Source: Methanobrevibacter boviskoreani JH1 (GTDB lineage: Archaea; Methanobacteriota; Methanobacteria; Methanobacteriales; Methanobacteriaceae). Taken from it: DNA of 64,000 bases. The notes under the pieces were generated by a model. The model did no database searches, was not told where the DNA came from, and saw nothing but the letters and a program-made list of their open reading frames with translations. Both the position numbers and the translations under genes were made by a program. The stretch lies in contig NZ_BAGX02000020.1 of assembly GCF_000320505.1 (NCBI RefSeq), positions 104,573-168,572 on the forward strand. The letters are read 5' to 3'. Shown here in pieces: positions 48,035 through 56,588 of this stretch; within the stretch, counting starts at the first letter, position 1; each line of letters starts with the position of its first letter.

Positions 48035-48682
48035 ATGTATGCTGTTATTATGGGAGGAGGACGTGTAGGTCTTTCCTTAGCATCTTTGCTTATTGAAGAT
48101 GGATATGATATTACACTTATTGAAAATAATGAAGTATTATCCAATAATGCATCAGTTGAATTAGACGCATTAGTGATTTGTGGAAGTGGAACTGACACAA
48201 AAATATTAGAAGAAGCAAATATTCAAGATGCAGATTTCTTTGTTGCAACAACAGGTAATGATGAAACAAATTTATTAAGTTGCATATTAGTAAGAGAATA
48301 TGGAATTCCTAAAATTATAGCACGTGTAAGTAATACAGATCACGAAGAGGCATTTAAAAAAGTAGGAATCGATGAGGTAATTAACCCTGAAAGAACAGCT
48401 GCAGGTTATCTTGAAAAGATTATCACAAGACCCAATGTTGCAGATTTAACGGCATTTGGTCAGGGAGATGCTGAAATATTAGATATGATTATTACAAACA
48501 ATAAAATAATTGGTAAACAAATCTATGAAGTTTCTCCAGATGACGATTATATTATCATTGCAACATATGAAAATGGAAGATTAGAAATCCCAAAACAAGA
48601 TGATATTTTAACTAAGGGAGAGAAAATATCTATTCTTGTAAAAAGAGATGCATTAAAGAAAACAGAAAAGAAATTTGAATAA
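48035..48682 (+). CDS. trkA: TrkA potassium uptake regulatory subunit
   Basis: A 215-residue cytoplasmic protein. The N-terminal RCK/Rossmann domain has [16 protein letters not shown] and ends its strand with an acidic residue for NAD(H) binding (TLIENNE). The motif [23 protein letters not shown] is typical. The TrkA-C domain occupies about 140-210. GGTGG precedes the ATG. It pairs with TrkH upstream. Confidence 0.94.
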   Translation: MYAVIMGGGRVGLSLASLLIEDGYDITLIENNEVLSNNASVELDALVICGSGTDTKILEEANIQDADFFVATTGNDETNLLSCILVREYGIPKIIARVSNTDHEEAFKKVGIDEVINPERTAAGYLEKIITRPNVADLTAFGQGDAEILDMIITNNKIIGKQIYEVSPDDDYIIIATYENGRLEIPKQDDILTKGEKISILVKRDALKKTEKKFE

Positions 48683-49125
48683 AATCAAATATCCTATCTT
48701 TCACCATTTTTAAAATAAAAATAAAAATAATAATTTTTATTAATTAAAATTATTATAACAATAATTCTATTTTTACAATTTTTATAATATTTTAAATAAA
48801 AAATTATTTTAATTGATTCAATTTATATTCTTAAGAGACTATTTTTTTACAATTCCATGATTTTAAATAAAATTAACTGATAATACTATTTTTAGAATTT
48901 ATAATGTTTAATGAAACAGTTATTTTCCTATTATTTTGAAATTATCAGATAGAATCCCTTAAATTTAAATAAATTACAAGATAATAAACCAATTCTATAA
49001 TTAAAACAAGAAAGATTAACTAAATTTAAAAGTAGAATATAAAATTATCAGAAATAGACAATAAAAAGACTTTAAATAGAACTATAACCTAAGAACATGT
49101 ATTAAAAAAAGTTTTTATATAAAAG
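48683..49125. other. AT-rich gap before tRNA-Trp
   Basis: The 443 bases have no gene or recognised RNA. Only A/T-rich sequence is present, including T-runs downstream of trkA. Confidence 0.5.
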
Positions 49126-49282
<157 letters not shown>

Positions 49283-49366
49283 ATATGAAAAAATTTGTAA
49301 TAAAATATATTACAACAATAAATAATTTGTACAATATTATATTTAAATGTTTTTGTAAAATTAAAA

Positions 49367-49777
49367 TTATTCAAATTTAACCTGTTTATCGATATGAGTT
49401 ATCTCATCTATTTCCAAACCAAACTCAAGAGCATAATTTTTTTCTACCTTATAATTATTGCTTTTAGTTCTTTGAATATTCTCTGGACTCAAAAACAGCC
49501 ATTTAGTATATTTAAACTTTACACCTAAATAAGGACTTGCTCCAAATATATTGGAAAATTCCTCTAATGCTTCAATTTGAGGACTATCCACATATATCTT
49601 ATCTTTAACAGTGGTTTTAACCTCAATTGCAAGATAAATCTTACCGTTTCCAGCAATAACATCCGGCAAGGGTTTCTTTGTAGCACCACCTGATGCCGGA
49701 GCCCTCATTGCCGCAAAATTTCTATCCCACAATTTATGTACCAAATCTCTTTCTTCTGCAGAACCTTTCTTAGGCAT
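49367..49777 (-). CDS. hjc: Holliday junction resolvase Hjc
   Basis: Hjc cuts four-way DNA junctions in recombination and repair. The 136 residues have the archaeal nuclease fold: the N-terminal basic KKGSAEERDLV with catalytic Glu (8 or 9), RAPASGG, Asp39 in PLPDVIAG, and the E52-x-K54 pair in AIEVKTT. Length is normal. It is flanked by tRNA genes on the same strand, upstream of tRNA-Trp. Confidence 0.94.
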   Translation of the reverse strand: MPKKGSAEERDLVHKLWDRNFAAMRAPASGGATKKPLPDVIAGNGKIYLAIEVKTTVKDKIYVDSPQIEALEEFSNIFGASPYLGVKFKYTKWLFLSPENIQRTKSNNYKVEKNYALEFGLEIDEITHIDKQVKFE

Positions 49778-49911
49778 ACTATAACCAAATAAATTTAATT
49801 ATAAAATAATATATTTTTCAAACTTAAAAACCTTTAAAATTTTTAAAACAATACTCGAAAAATAACAAAATAATCTATAAAGTAAAATATCAAAAAAAGC
49901 AATTTTAATCA

Positions 49912-49987
49912 TGGGGCCGGGGCCGAGATTTGAACCCGAGTCGCAGGATCCACAGTCCCGTAGGATGACCGCCTACCCTACCCCGGC
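49912..49987 (-). tRNA. tRNA-His (GTG), CCA encoded, G-1 not encoded
   Basis: Acceptor GCCGGGG/CCCCGGC, C73, then CCA in the gene. Anticodon stem CGGGA/TCCTG with loop CTGTGGA. T-arm TCGGG-TTCAAAT-CTCGG. The base before G1 is T, so the G-1 needed for histidylation must be added after transcription, as archaeal Thg1-like proteins can do. It is the last tRNA of the five-gene array. Confidence 0.95.
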
Positions 49988-50022
49988 ATTGAAAAAATAA
50001 ATACATATTAAAGTTAGATTAA

Positions 50023-50105
50023 TGCGGGAGCAGGGATTCGAACCCTGGTAGACCTGCGTCAACAGGTCCTAAGCCTGTCCCCTTTGGCCGCTCGGGCACC
50101 CCCGC
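50023..50105 (-). tRNA. tRNA-Leu (TAG)
   Basis: A class II tRNA of 83 bases with a long variable arm. Acceptor GCGGGGG/CTCCCGC, discriminator A, anticodon stem ACAGG/CCTGT around CTTAGGA (anticodon TAG), and T-arm CAGGG-TTCGAAT-CCCTG. No CCA encoded. Confidence 0.96.
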
Positions 50106-50151
50106 CTCGGAATAAGAAGACAATCCCTTTAAAAATCAACTAAAATAAAAA

Positions 50152-50226
50152 TGCTCCGTTCGGGATTCGAACCCGAGTCTCCGGCTCGAAAGGCCAGAAT
50201 GATTGGCCGGACTACACCAACGGAGC
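50152..50226 (-). tRNA. tRNA-Glu (TTC)
   Basis: Acceptor GCTCCGT/ACGGAGC, discriminator A, anticodon stem CTGGC/GCCGG around CTTTCGA (anticodon TTC), and a standard T-loop TTCGAAT. No CCA encoded. It would read both Glu codons and supply Glu-tRNA for GatDE-type amidation if misacylated. Confidence 0.96.
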
Positions 50227-50258
50227 ATACGAATAAAAACATAGTAAAGAAATTGTAA

Positions 50259-50332
50259 TGGGCCCAATGGGGTTCGAACCCATGACCTTCCGGTTATGAG
50301 CCGGACGCTCTACCTGGCTAAGCTATGGGCCC
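50259..50332 (-). tRNA. tRNA with CAT anticodon (Met elongator, or Ile2)
   Basis: Acceptor GGGCCCA/TGGGCCC, discriminator A, anticodon stem TCCGG/CCGGA around CTCATAA. It is not the initiator, which would not have a G1-C72 start of this type with GGGCCCA. The acceptor resembles archaeal tRNA-Ile, so a lysidine-like-modified (agmatidine) Ile2 tRNA is possible. Identity cannot be settled by eye. Confidence 0.9.
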
Positions 50333-50337
50333 ATAAG

Positions 50338-50410
<73 letters not shown>

Positions 50411-50498
50411 ATATAAAAAACCCAGCTCAACCAAGTATTTTACAAACACCAGGTTTTTAATAAAACCCATGTTTAAAATTACAATAACTTTAAACAGC
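50411..50498 (-). other. Structured leader of the tRNA operon
   Basis: Between the predicted transcription start and tRNA-Asn lie about 88 bases with two hairpins: GTTTAAA/TTTAAAC (50471-50477 with 50489-50495) and GGTTTT/AAAACC (50452-50457 with 50462-50467). A T-run follows next to the tRNA. Its role is unknown; it may be removed by RNase P or form a small RNA. Confidence 0.4.
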
Positions 50499-50520
50499 AT
50501 TATTATATTTGTTAAGATAG

Positions 50521-50535
50521 TATATAAAGCTTTCG
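50521..50535 (-). promoter_or_regulatory. Strong BRE/TATA promoter of the tRNA operon
   Basis: On the minus strand CGAAAGC (BRE) is followed by TTTATATA (TATA box, 50521-50528), a near-consensus archaeal promoter. Start is expected about 26 bases downstream, near 50498. Confidence 0.7.
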
Positions 50536-50698
50536 TTTTTCACAAGGAATTTTTGAAAAAATGAAATCAATAATACTATATTAACATTAGAAATCATAGT
50601 ATTTAAATGTTATCCTATTTATTGAAAAATAAGTATATTTATTAAATACATTGATAATATTATAAATTAATATTATAAATCCTAAATTTAATGATAAC

Positions 50699-51700
50699 AT
50701 GAATGAAAATAATCAGATCAATAGTGCGGAAATATTAAAACAAGTCAATAAAGCCAATAAAATCACTTTGGATAATCATCCTAACAAGATTAGTCTTGAA
50801 AGGGCAATATTTTTATCTTGGTATTGTGATAAAGGAGACTGTGCATTCTGTTATATGAGTACACAGAAAGACAAAATTAGAGATCCCACAAAGGCCAAAA
50901 GAAGAATTCCCAATATTCTAGCTGAAGCAGAAATGTGTAGAAGATTAGATTGGAATATTGAATTTCTATCCGGAGGATATAAAAGTTTTAAAACCTCAGA
51001 AATTAAAGACATTGCATGTAAAATCAAAGACATTACCGGAAATGGCGTTTGGTTAAATACAGGCATTACCAAGGAATTAGAAGAATACGGCAATGAGGTT
51101 ATTGGAATAACCGGTGCTGTAGAGGTAGCCAACCCAACATTACATAACAAGATATGTCCAAGTAAACCATTAAACGACATTAGTCAGATGTTAGATAAAT
51201 CTAAAGATTTAGGATTTAAAAGAGCGATAACTATTATTCTAGGATTAGGAGAAAATTTAGAAGATATTGACTATTTAATAGATTATATAAAGGACCACCA
51301 TATTGACAGGGTAATATTCTACTCATTAAACCCCCATAAAGAAACGATTTATGCAAACGAATCACAGCCAGCATCATTATACTATGCTGCGGTTGTATCA
51401 AAAATTAGGATTACCTTTCCAAAAATAGAGATTATCTGTGGAACATGGATTGATAATTTAGCCAATATTGGAATTTTAATATTAAGTGGAGCTAACGGAG
51501 TTACTAAATTTCCATTATTTAAAATGTTTGGAACCAAATATGGTAAGAGAGTAGAAGAAGAAATCAAATGGTCAGGTAGAGAAATAAAAGGCACATTTAC
51601 CGATAAAACTAAATTAGGTAAAGATAAAAGTGATTATGATGAGAAATTAAGCAAATATATTAGAAGATACATTAAGGAATCACTTAAAAATAAATATTAA
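50699..51700 (+). CDS. Radical SAM protein with an unusual C-x4-C-x2-C cluster motif
   Basis: A 333-residue cytoplasmic protein resembling the BioB/HmdB-like group. The cluster motif YCDKGDCAFCY has four residues between the first two Cys instead of the canonical three. SGGYKSFKTSEI corresponds to the SAM-binding glycine motif, and VEVANPTLHNKICPSKPL and ITIILGLGENLEDID are barrel strands of this group. The C-terminal ANGVTKFPLFKMFGTKYGKRVEEE is characteristic but unassigned. HcgA/HmdB of the FeGP-cofactor pathway uses C-x5-C-x2-C and is related but not identical. No pathway partner lies nearby. The reaction is unknown. Confidence 0.8.
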   Translation: MNENNQINSAEILKQVNKANKITLDNHPNKISLERAIFLSWYCDKGDCAFCYMSTQKDKIRDPTKAKRRIPNILAEAEMCRRLDWNIEFLSGGYKSFKTSEIKDIACKIKDITGNGVWLNTGITKELEEYGNEVIGITGAVEVANPTLHNKICPSKPLNDISQMLDKSKDLGFKRAITIILGLGENLEDIDYLIDYIKDHHIDRVIFYSLNPHKETIYANESQPASLYYAAVVSKIRITFPKIEIICGTWIDNLANIGILILSGANGVTKFPLFKMFGTKYGKRVEEEIKWSGREIKGTFTDKTKLGKDKSDYDEKLSKYIRRYIKESLKNKY

Positions 51701-51859
51701 TTTTAAACTTTCAGACTATTTTTTAAATAAATATATTTATTAATAAAATAAAATAAAAATTACATTAATATGAAAAAATTATTATTATATTTTTTCTAAT
51801 TTTTTAATCTAAATTAATTATTAAAATTCCAAAAAATTATTGGAGGAATTATTATTGAA

Positions 51860-53212
51860 ATGAAATGTGGACTTGAAATTCACGTACAACTTGAAACTAA
51901 ATCAAAGTTATTCTGTAATTGCCCTACAAATTATAAAGAGGCACCGGCAAATACCAATATTTGCCCTGTTTGTTTAAATCAGCCAGGAGCTAAACCATTT
52001 CCTACAAATGAAAAAGCTTTAGAAAATGCGTTAATGATTTCATTAATGTTAAATTGTAAAATTGAAAAAGGAACAGCTTATTTCATGAGAAAACATTATG
52101 ACTATCCAGATTTACCTTCAGGATACCAAAGAACCTCTATTCCAATTGGTTATGAAGGAGAGTTAAATGGTGTAAGAATAAGGGAAATACACATGGAAGA
52201 GGATCCTGGTCAATACAAACCAGATAAAGGTGTGGTAGATTTTAACCGTTCAGGAATACCTTTAATCGAAATTGTTACAGAACCAGATATGCACTCTCCA
52301 GAGGAAGCACGTAACTTCTTAAATCAATTAATCAGAGTATTAGAATATAGTGGTGGAGCTCGTGGTGAAGGTACTATGAGAGCTGATGTAAACGTTTCCA
52401 TTGAAGGTGGAAACAGGGTTGAAATGAAAAACATCAACTCCATTAAAGGTGCATATAAAGCATTGAAATTTGAAGTAGTAAGACAAAAAAATCTTATGAA
52501 AAGAGGAATTGAGATTAAACAAGAAACTAGAGCTTATCTTGAATCCCAAATGATCACTGTATCCATGAGATCAAAAGAGAATGCAGACGATTATAGATTT
52601 ATTCCAGACCCAGATTTACCACCGATGAAAATCTATGATAATCAAATAGAAGAAATTAAAGAAACAATGCCTGAGGCTCCCCATAATAAAGCTAGAAGAT
52701 TTGAAGAGGAATATGGATTAGATAAAGAAACTGCTAAAGTTTTAACCTCAGAATTAGATTTAGCTGATGCATTTGAGGAAGTGGCTAAAGAAGTTGATCC
52801 TGTATTCGCTGGAAACTGGATGAGAGAAGAACTTAAAAGGGTTTTAACCTACAATAAATTTGATTTTACTGAAAGTGGAATCAGTACTGAGGATATTGTT
52901 GAAATCATTAATTTACTCCAAAACAAAGAAATTACCACAAAAGCAGGTCAAAGAATTGTAGAACAAATGCCAAATAATAAAAAATCACCAAAAGAAATTG
53001 GTGAAGAATTAGGTTTAATTGGTATTGTTGAAGAGGATGCAGTTGTAAAGGCTGCAAAACAAGCAATAGATGAGAACCCTAAAGCTGTAAATGATTATAA
53101 AGAAGGTCAAAAGAACTCTATTAATTTCTTAGTAGGTCAAGTTATGAGACTTACCAAAGGTAAAGCTGACCCTGGTGAAACTGTAAAAATCTTAAAAGAT
53201 TTAATAGAATAA
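51860..53212 (+). CDS. gatB: Asp/Glu-tRNA amidotransferase subunit B
   Basis: GatB is the kinase/tRNA-binding subunit that converts Asp-tRNA-Asn or Glu-tRNA-Gln to the amidated forms with GatA and GatC. The 450 residues show KCGLEIHVQLETKSKLFC, CPVCLNQPGAKP, KHYDYPDLPSGYQ, EEDPGQY, DFNRSGIPLIEIVTEPD and a YqeY-like helical tail. Zinc Cys are present. The ATG at 51860 is 13 bases from GGAGG; an in-frame ATT two codons earlier sits at seven, so the start is slightly uncertain. GatA and GatC are not in the window. Confidence 0.96.
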   Translation: MKCGLEIHVQLETKSKLFCNCPTNYKEAPANTNICPVCLNQPGAKPFPTNEKALENALMISLMLNCKIEKGTAYFMRKHYDYPDLPSGYQRTSIPIGYEGELNGVRIREIHMEEDPGQYKPDKGVVDFNRSGIPLIEIVTEPDMHSPEEARNFLNQLIRVLEYSGGARGEGTMRADVNVSIEGGNRVEMKNINSIKGAYKALKFEVVRQKNLMKRGIEIKQETRAYLESQMITVSMRSKENADDYRFIPDPDLPPMKIYDNQIEEIKETMPEAPHNKARRFEEEYGLDKETAKVLTSELDLADAFEEVAKEVDPVFAGNWMREELKRVLTYNKFDFTESGISTEDIVEIINLLQNKEITTKAGQRIVEQMPNNKKSPKEIGEELGLIGIVEEDAVVKAAKQAIDENPKAVNDYKEGQKNSINFLVGQVMRLTKGKADPGETVKILKDLIE

Positions 53213-53225
53213 ATAGGTGGGTTTC

Positions 53226-54047
53226 ATGTCAAAAAAAGCTTTAGTAAAAGATTATATGACACGAAACGTTATAAGTGTTAAATCTAACACTAAATGTGCT
53301 GATGTTATTCAAACAATGAAAGATACAGGTCACGACGGTTTTCCAGTAGTAAATGGAGAAGGTAACATTGTAGGAATAGTCACTACCTTCGATTTACTCT
53401 TAAAGGATTGGAAAGAAACAGTTGATGAAATAATGTCCAAGGATGTAGTCATTGCAAGGGAAGATATGGCTCTAAACGATGCATCCAGAGTCATGTTTAG
53501 ACAAGGAATCTCTCGCATGCCTGTTGTCAATAAAGAAGGAAAACTAAGTGGATTCTTAACAAACACAGATATAGTAAGATCACATATTGAAAGATCTACA
53601 CCTTCCAAGGTCAATTATTTTAAAAATACTTTGGAACAATTATATGATACAAAGGCGAAGGTCATTCAGGAGAAGGTTCCGGTTGACAAGATCAGACCTA
53701 CCCAAGATAGGATTTATGCTGATGAATTAGACGGAAGAATATATGAACTTAAAAGAGGTTTAGCTGAGCCTGCAATTGTAGTTCATACTGGAGACCGTTG
53801 GATTTTGATTGATGGACATCATAGAGCTGTAGCTTCAGTTAAGCTTGGTTGTAAAAACATTGATTCCTATGTTATTGAATTGAAAAAAGACATTAAATTA
53901 GGTGTGGAGAAAACAGCCGATAAATCTGGAATCTATACACTTGACGACATACATATAATTGATGATGATCAACATCCATTAATTGCCATCACCGAAAGTA
54001 TTAAAAAAAGCAAAGAGAAGAAGATTGTTGGTAAAAAAAATCAATGA
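53226..54047 (+). CDS. CBS pair fused to a ParB/sulfiredoxin-like domain
   Basis: About 273 residues. Two CBS motifs (residues about 8-125: YMTRNVISV and IMSKDVVIA) precede a ParB/Srx-like domain (about 155-235) with VPVDKIRPTQ and WILIDGHHRAVASV. The DGHHR motif is shared with sulfiredoxins and archaeal ADP-dependent serine kinase (SerK), so a phosphotransfer role regulated by nucleotide binding is conceivable; classical chromosome partition is unlikely. AGGTGG precedes the ATG at 53226; the earlier GTG at 53217 lies inside this site. It follows gatB by 13 bases and precedes hisE by 23. Confidence 0.85.
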   Translation: MSKKALVKDYMTRNVISVKSNTKCADVIQTMKDTGHDGFPVVNGEGNIVGIVTTFDLLLKDWKETVDEIMSKDVVIAREDMALNDASRVMFRQGISRMPVVNKEGKLSGFLTNTDIVRSHIERSTPSKVNYFKNTLEQLYDTKAKVIQEKVPVDKIRPTQDRIYADELDGRIYELKRGLAEPAIVVHTGDRWILIDGHHRAVASVKLGCKNIDSYVIELKKDIKLGVEKTADKSGIYTLDDIHIIDDDQHPLIAITESIKKSKEKKIVGKKNQ

Positions 54048-54070
54048 AGATGAAATAAGAAGGCATTTAC

Positions 54071-54361
54071 ATGACTGATGATAAAACCATAAGAGAAGTT
54101 TATAAAGTATTAGAAAGTCGTAGAGACAATCCAATCGACTCCTATACTTCAAACATCATGAGAGACAGTGATAAAAAAGCAGAAGACAAAATATTAGAAA
54201 AAGTTGCTGAGGAATGTGGGGAATTCATATTAGCTTCAAAAAATGATGAAAACTTAGTTTGGGAAGCAACTGACCTAATATTTCACACAATGTTACTACT
54301 TGTCTACAAAGGCGTAGAATTCGATGAAATCTTAGACGAATTTGCAAGACGTAGACATTAA
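54071..54361 (+). CDS. hisE: Phosphoribosyl-ATP pyrophosphatase
   Basis: HisE hydrolyses PR-ATP to PR-AMP in histidine synthesis. The 96-residue all-alpha MazG-like protein has [16 protein letters not shown] and [15 protein letters not shown] with the metal-binding Glu and Asp residues, and ends with FARRRH. Length is normal. It is last in an apparent gatB, CBS-ParB, hisE operon. A T-rich stretch follows the stop. Confidence 0.95.
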   Translation: MTDDKTIREVYKVLESRRDNPIDSYTSNIMRDSDKKAEDKILEKVAEECGEFILASKNDENLVWEATDLIFHTMLLLVYKGVEFDEILDEFARRRH

Positions 54362-54364
54362 AAC

Positions 54365-54396
54365 TATTCTTATCTCTTTTTTATTTATCCTTTTTA
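54365..54396 (+). terminator. T-rich terminator after hisE
   Basis: Pyrimidine-rich runs (CTCTTTTTTATTTATCC then TTTTT) start right after the hisE stop, as in T-tract archaeal terminators. Confidence 0.5.
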
Positions 54397-54651
54397 AAAA
54401 AAATCTAATTTTACTTAAAAACTAACAATTTAATCAATATTTTAAAAGAACCTGTAAAAATCATACTAATTTTGAGAAATTAAGAATTTAATCTAAAATA
54501 CATTTAAAAAAAAATATTACCAGGCAACATATTTTTAATAAAAGATTTTATAATCTTATCAAATCCCAATTATCCTAAATATATATTATAAAAAAAATCT
54601 AGTTTTAAAAGAAGTTAAAATAATTATATAGAAAAATAGCTAAAAAATAGT

Positions 54652-55296
54652 TTAAACATTATTAGATGGAAAAACGTATTCCATAGAGTAAGTATCTTTT
54701 TCTACACGACCTAATTTAAATGATTTTTTATCAAATATTTTAAATCCCATAGATTCATATAATTTAAATGCCTTATTATTTTTTAAATCAACATCCAGAA
54801 CAACTCTTTTGAAACCTTGCTCTTTAGCTTCTTCAATGATATGTTGCATTATAGACTTACCGATACCCTGACATCTTTCACTGGTTTTGGTTGCGATTTC
54901 CGCGAGATAATAATCATCTTCATTAATATGGGATAAAGTCCTTTTATCAACAAATTTAACTAAAGTAAGACCAAATGCCTGCATTAATTTCAATTTTTTG
55001 AAATAGAATAAAGCATCATCTAAAAAATTAAAGTTTTCACCTTTAGATATAAGTACAATACCTAATAATTTAGAAGGAATATCCTTATGATAAATTACAT
55101 AAAAATTAAACTTAGAATCATAGTCAGGATTTTTGAGGTCATATTCATATTTAGCAAGTAACTTCTTTTCAATAGCATTTATTGCATCTTCTTTACTCCT
55201 AAATATCCTTCTAAATACTCTCATATCCACATCAAAAACCAATTCTGCAACCTGACGTGAATTATGTATATTAGGATTAAATTCTTCAAAAATCAT
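54652..55296 (-). CDS. GNAT-family N-acetyltransferase
   Basis: A 214-residue cytoplasmic enzyme. The acetyl-CoA binding motif RCQGIGKSIMQHI (R-x2-G-x-G) and VVLDVDLKNNKAFKLYESMGF are typical of RimI-like GNAT proteins. The N-terminal about 110 residues have a variable helical part seen in archaeal homologues. The substrate is unknown. It is a single gene on the minus strand, convergent with hisE. Confidence 0.88.
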   Translation of the reverse strand: MIFEEFNPNIHNSRQVAELVFDVDMRVFRRIFRSKEDAINAIEKKLLAKYEYDLKNPDYDSKFNFYVIYHKDIPSKLLGIVLISKGENFNFLDDALFYFKKLKLMQAFGLTLVKFVDKRTLSHINEDDYYLAEIATKTSERCQGIGKSIMQHIIEEAKEQGFKRVVLDVDLKNNKAFKLYESMGFKIFDKKSFKLGRVEKDTYSMEYVFPSNNV

Positions 55297-55551
55297 AGGG
55301 GATCACTAATTTTTTTCAAATTTTAAAACAATACATAAGTATTACTAAAGATTTAATTAATAAAAAAATATTATTAAAAAATAAGATTAACCTTATATTT
55401 AAAGCTTACTAAACCATAATTTTTAGCTATACCTAAATTAGATAAAATAATCGTTATTTGGGACAAATAAATTAAACCACACTATTTTAAGATAAAGATG
55501 AAATCCTAAAAGACACCTATCAAATTTGATATAAAATCATTGGTTAAGAAT

Positions 55552-56340
55552 TCAATTTTCAAATGTTTGTAAAATGGTAATTACATTTACAGCAGCACCA
55601 AAACCATTATCAATATTCACTACAGAGATTCCGGGAGCACAGGACTGTAACATTGAATCAAGGGCAGTTCTTCCACCAAATCCAACACCATAACCAATAG
55701 ATGTAGGAACTGCAATAATTGGAATATCCACCAATCCTGCTATAACTGAGGGTAATGCACCTTCCATACCTGCACATATAATTAAAATCTTAACATTTTC
55801 CTCCATCATGTGGGCAATCTGTGGAAACAGTCTATGAATTCCGGCAACACCTACATCATAAGAACTTAATACATCAACCCCACTTTCTTCCAAAATAACT
55901 TTTGCCTCCTCAGCAACAGGTATATCAGAGGTTCCCGCAGTAATAATACCAACCTTGCTCTTAAATTTAGGTTTGATATCTTCAGTGTTTTTATTAGAAA
56001 TAATTAAGATTCTTGCTTTCTTATTATAGAATAAATTATAATCCTTATCTAAAAATGAGATATCCTCTTTTAATTGAGTATACCTGTCATTACTTAATCT
56101 TGTAATAAGTAGGGTTGACTCCATTTTTGAATCTTTATAATAACCGGTTATAATAGATAAAAGATCATCATAGTCTTTAGTCTCAGCAAGAATAGCTTCG
56201 GGAAAACCAGTTCTAACCTGTCTTTTAGTATCAATCTTAGCAATATTATCTATCTCAAGAATATTGTTAGATTTGATAAGGTTTTCTGCCTCTTCTAAAC
56301 CTATCTTTCCCTTTTTAAAATCTTCTAAAATTTCCTTCAT
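55552..56340 (-). CDS. larB: Nickel-pincer cofactor biosynthesis protein LarB
   Basis: LarB carboxylates nicotinic acid adenine dinucleotide and cleaves it, the first step of the Ni-pincer nucleotide of lactate racemase-type enzymes. The 262 residues have a PurE-like C-terminal domain with [43 protein letters not shown] and NGFGAAVNV. The N-terminal helical part includes a Gly-Leu-Glu-Glu-Ala motif. No larC, larE or larA lies in the window. It is divergent from hypF, another nickel-related gene. Confidence 0.95.
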   Translation of the reverse strand: MKEILEDFKKGKIGLEEAENLIKSNNILEIDNIAKIDTKRQVRTGFPEAILAETKDYDDLLSIITGYYKDSKMESTLLITRLSNDRYTQLKEDISFLDKDYNLFYNKKARILIISNKNTEDIKPKFKSKVGIITAGTSDIPVAEEAKVILEESGVDVLSSYDVGVAGIHRLFPQIAHMMEENVKILIICAGMEGALPSVIAGLVDIPIIAVPTSIGYGVGFGGRTALDSMLQSCAPGISVVNIDNGFGAAVNVITILQTFEN

Positions 56341-56588
56341 ATTATCATCTTAAAATAAATAGCTGTGTTTTTTAAAAAAAAAAATATTATTAAAATTAAT
56401 CTTTTATATAATATTAACTATTAAGTTATTTAAAACATTTTAAAATAAAAACCATATCCAAAAATATAGAGTTCTAACTAGAATAATCGGTTAAAATCTG
56501 AAAAGATAATAAAATATTTTTAAAGATTAAAGGAATATATAATAATAGTTAAATGATTCTTATTTTCTAAAAATTTTTAAATTGTGAT

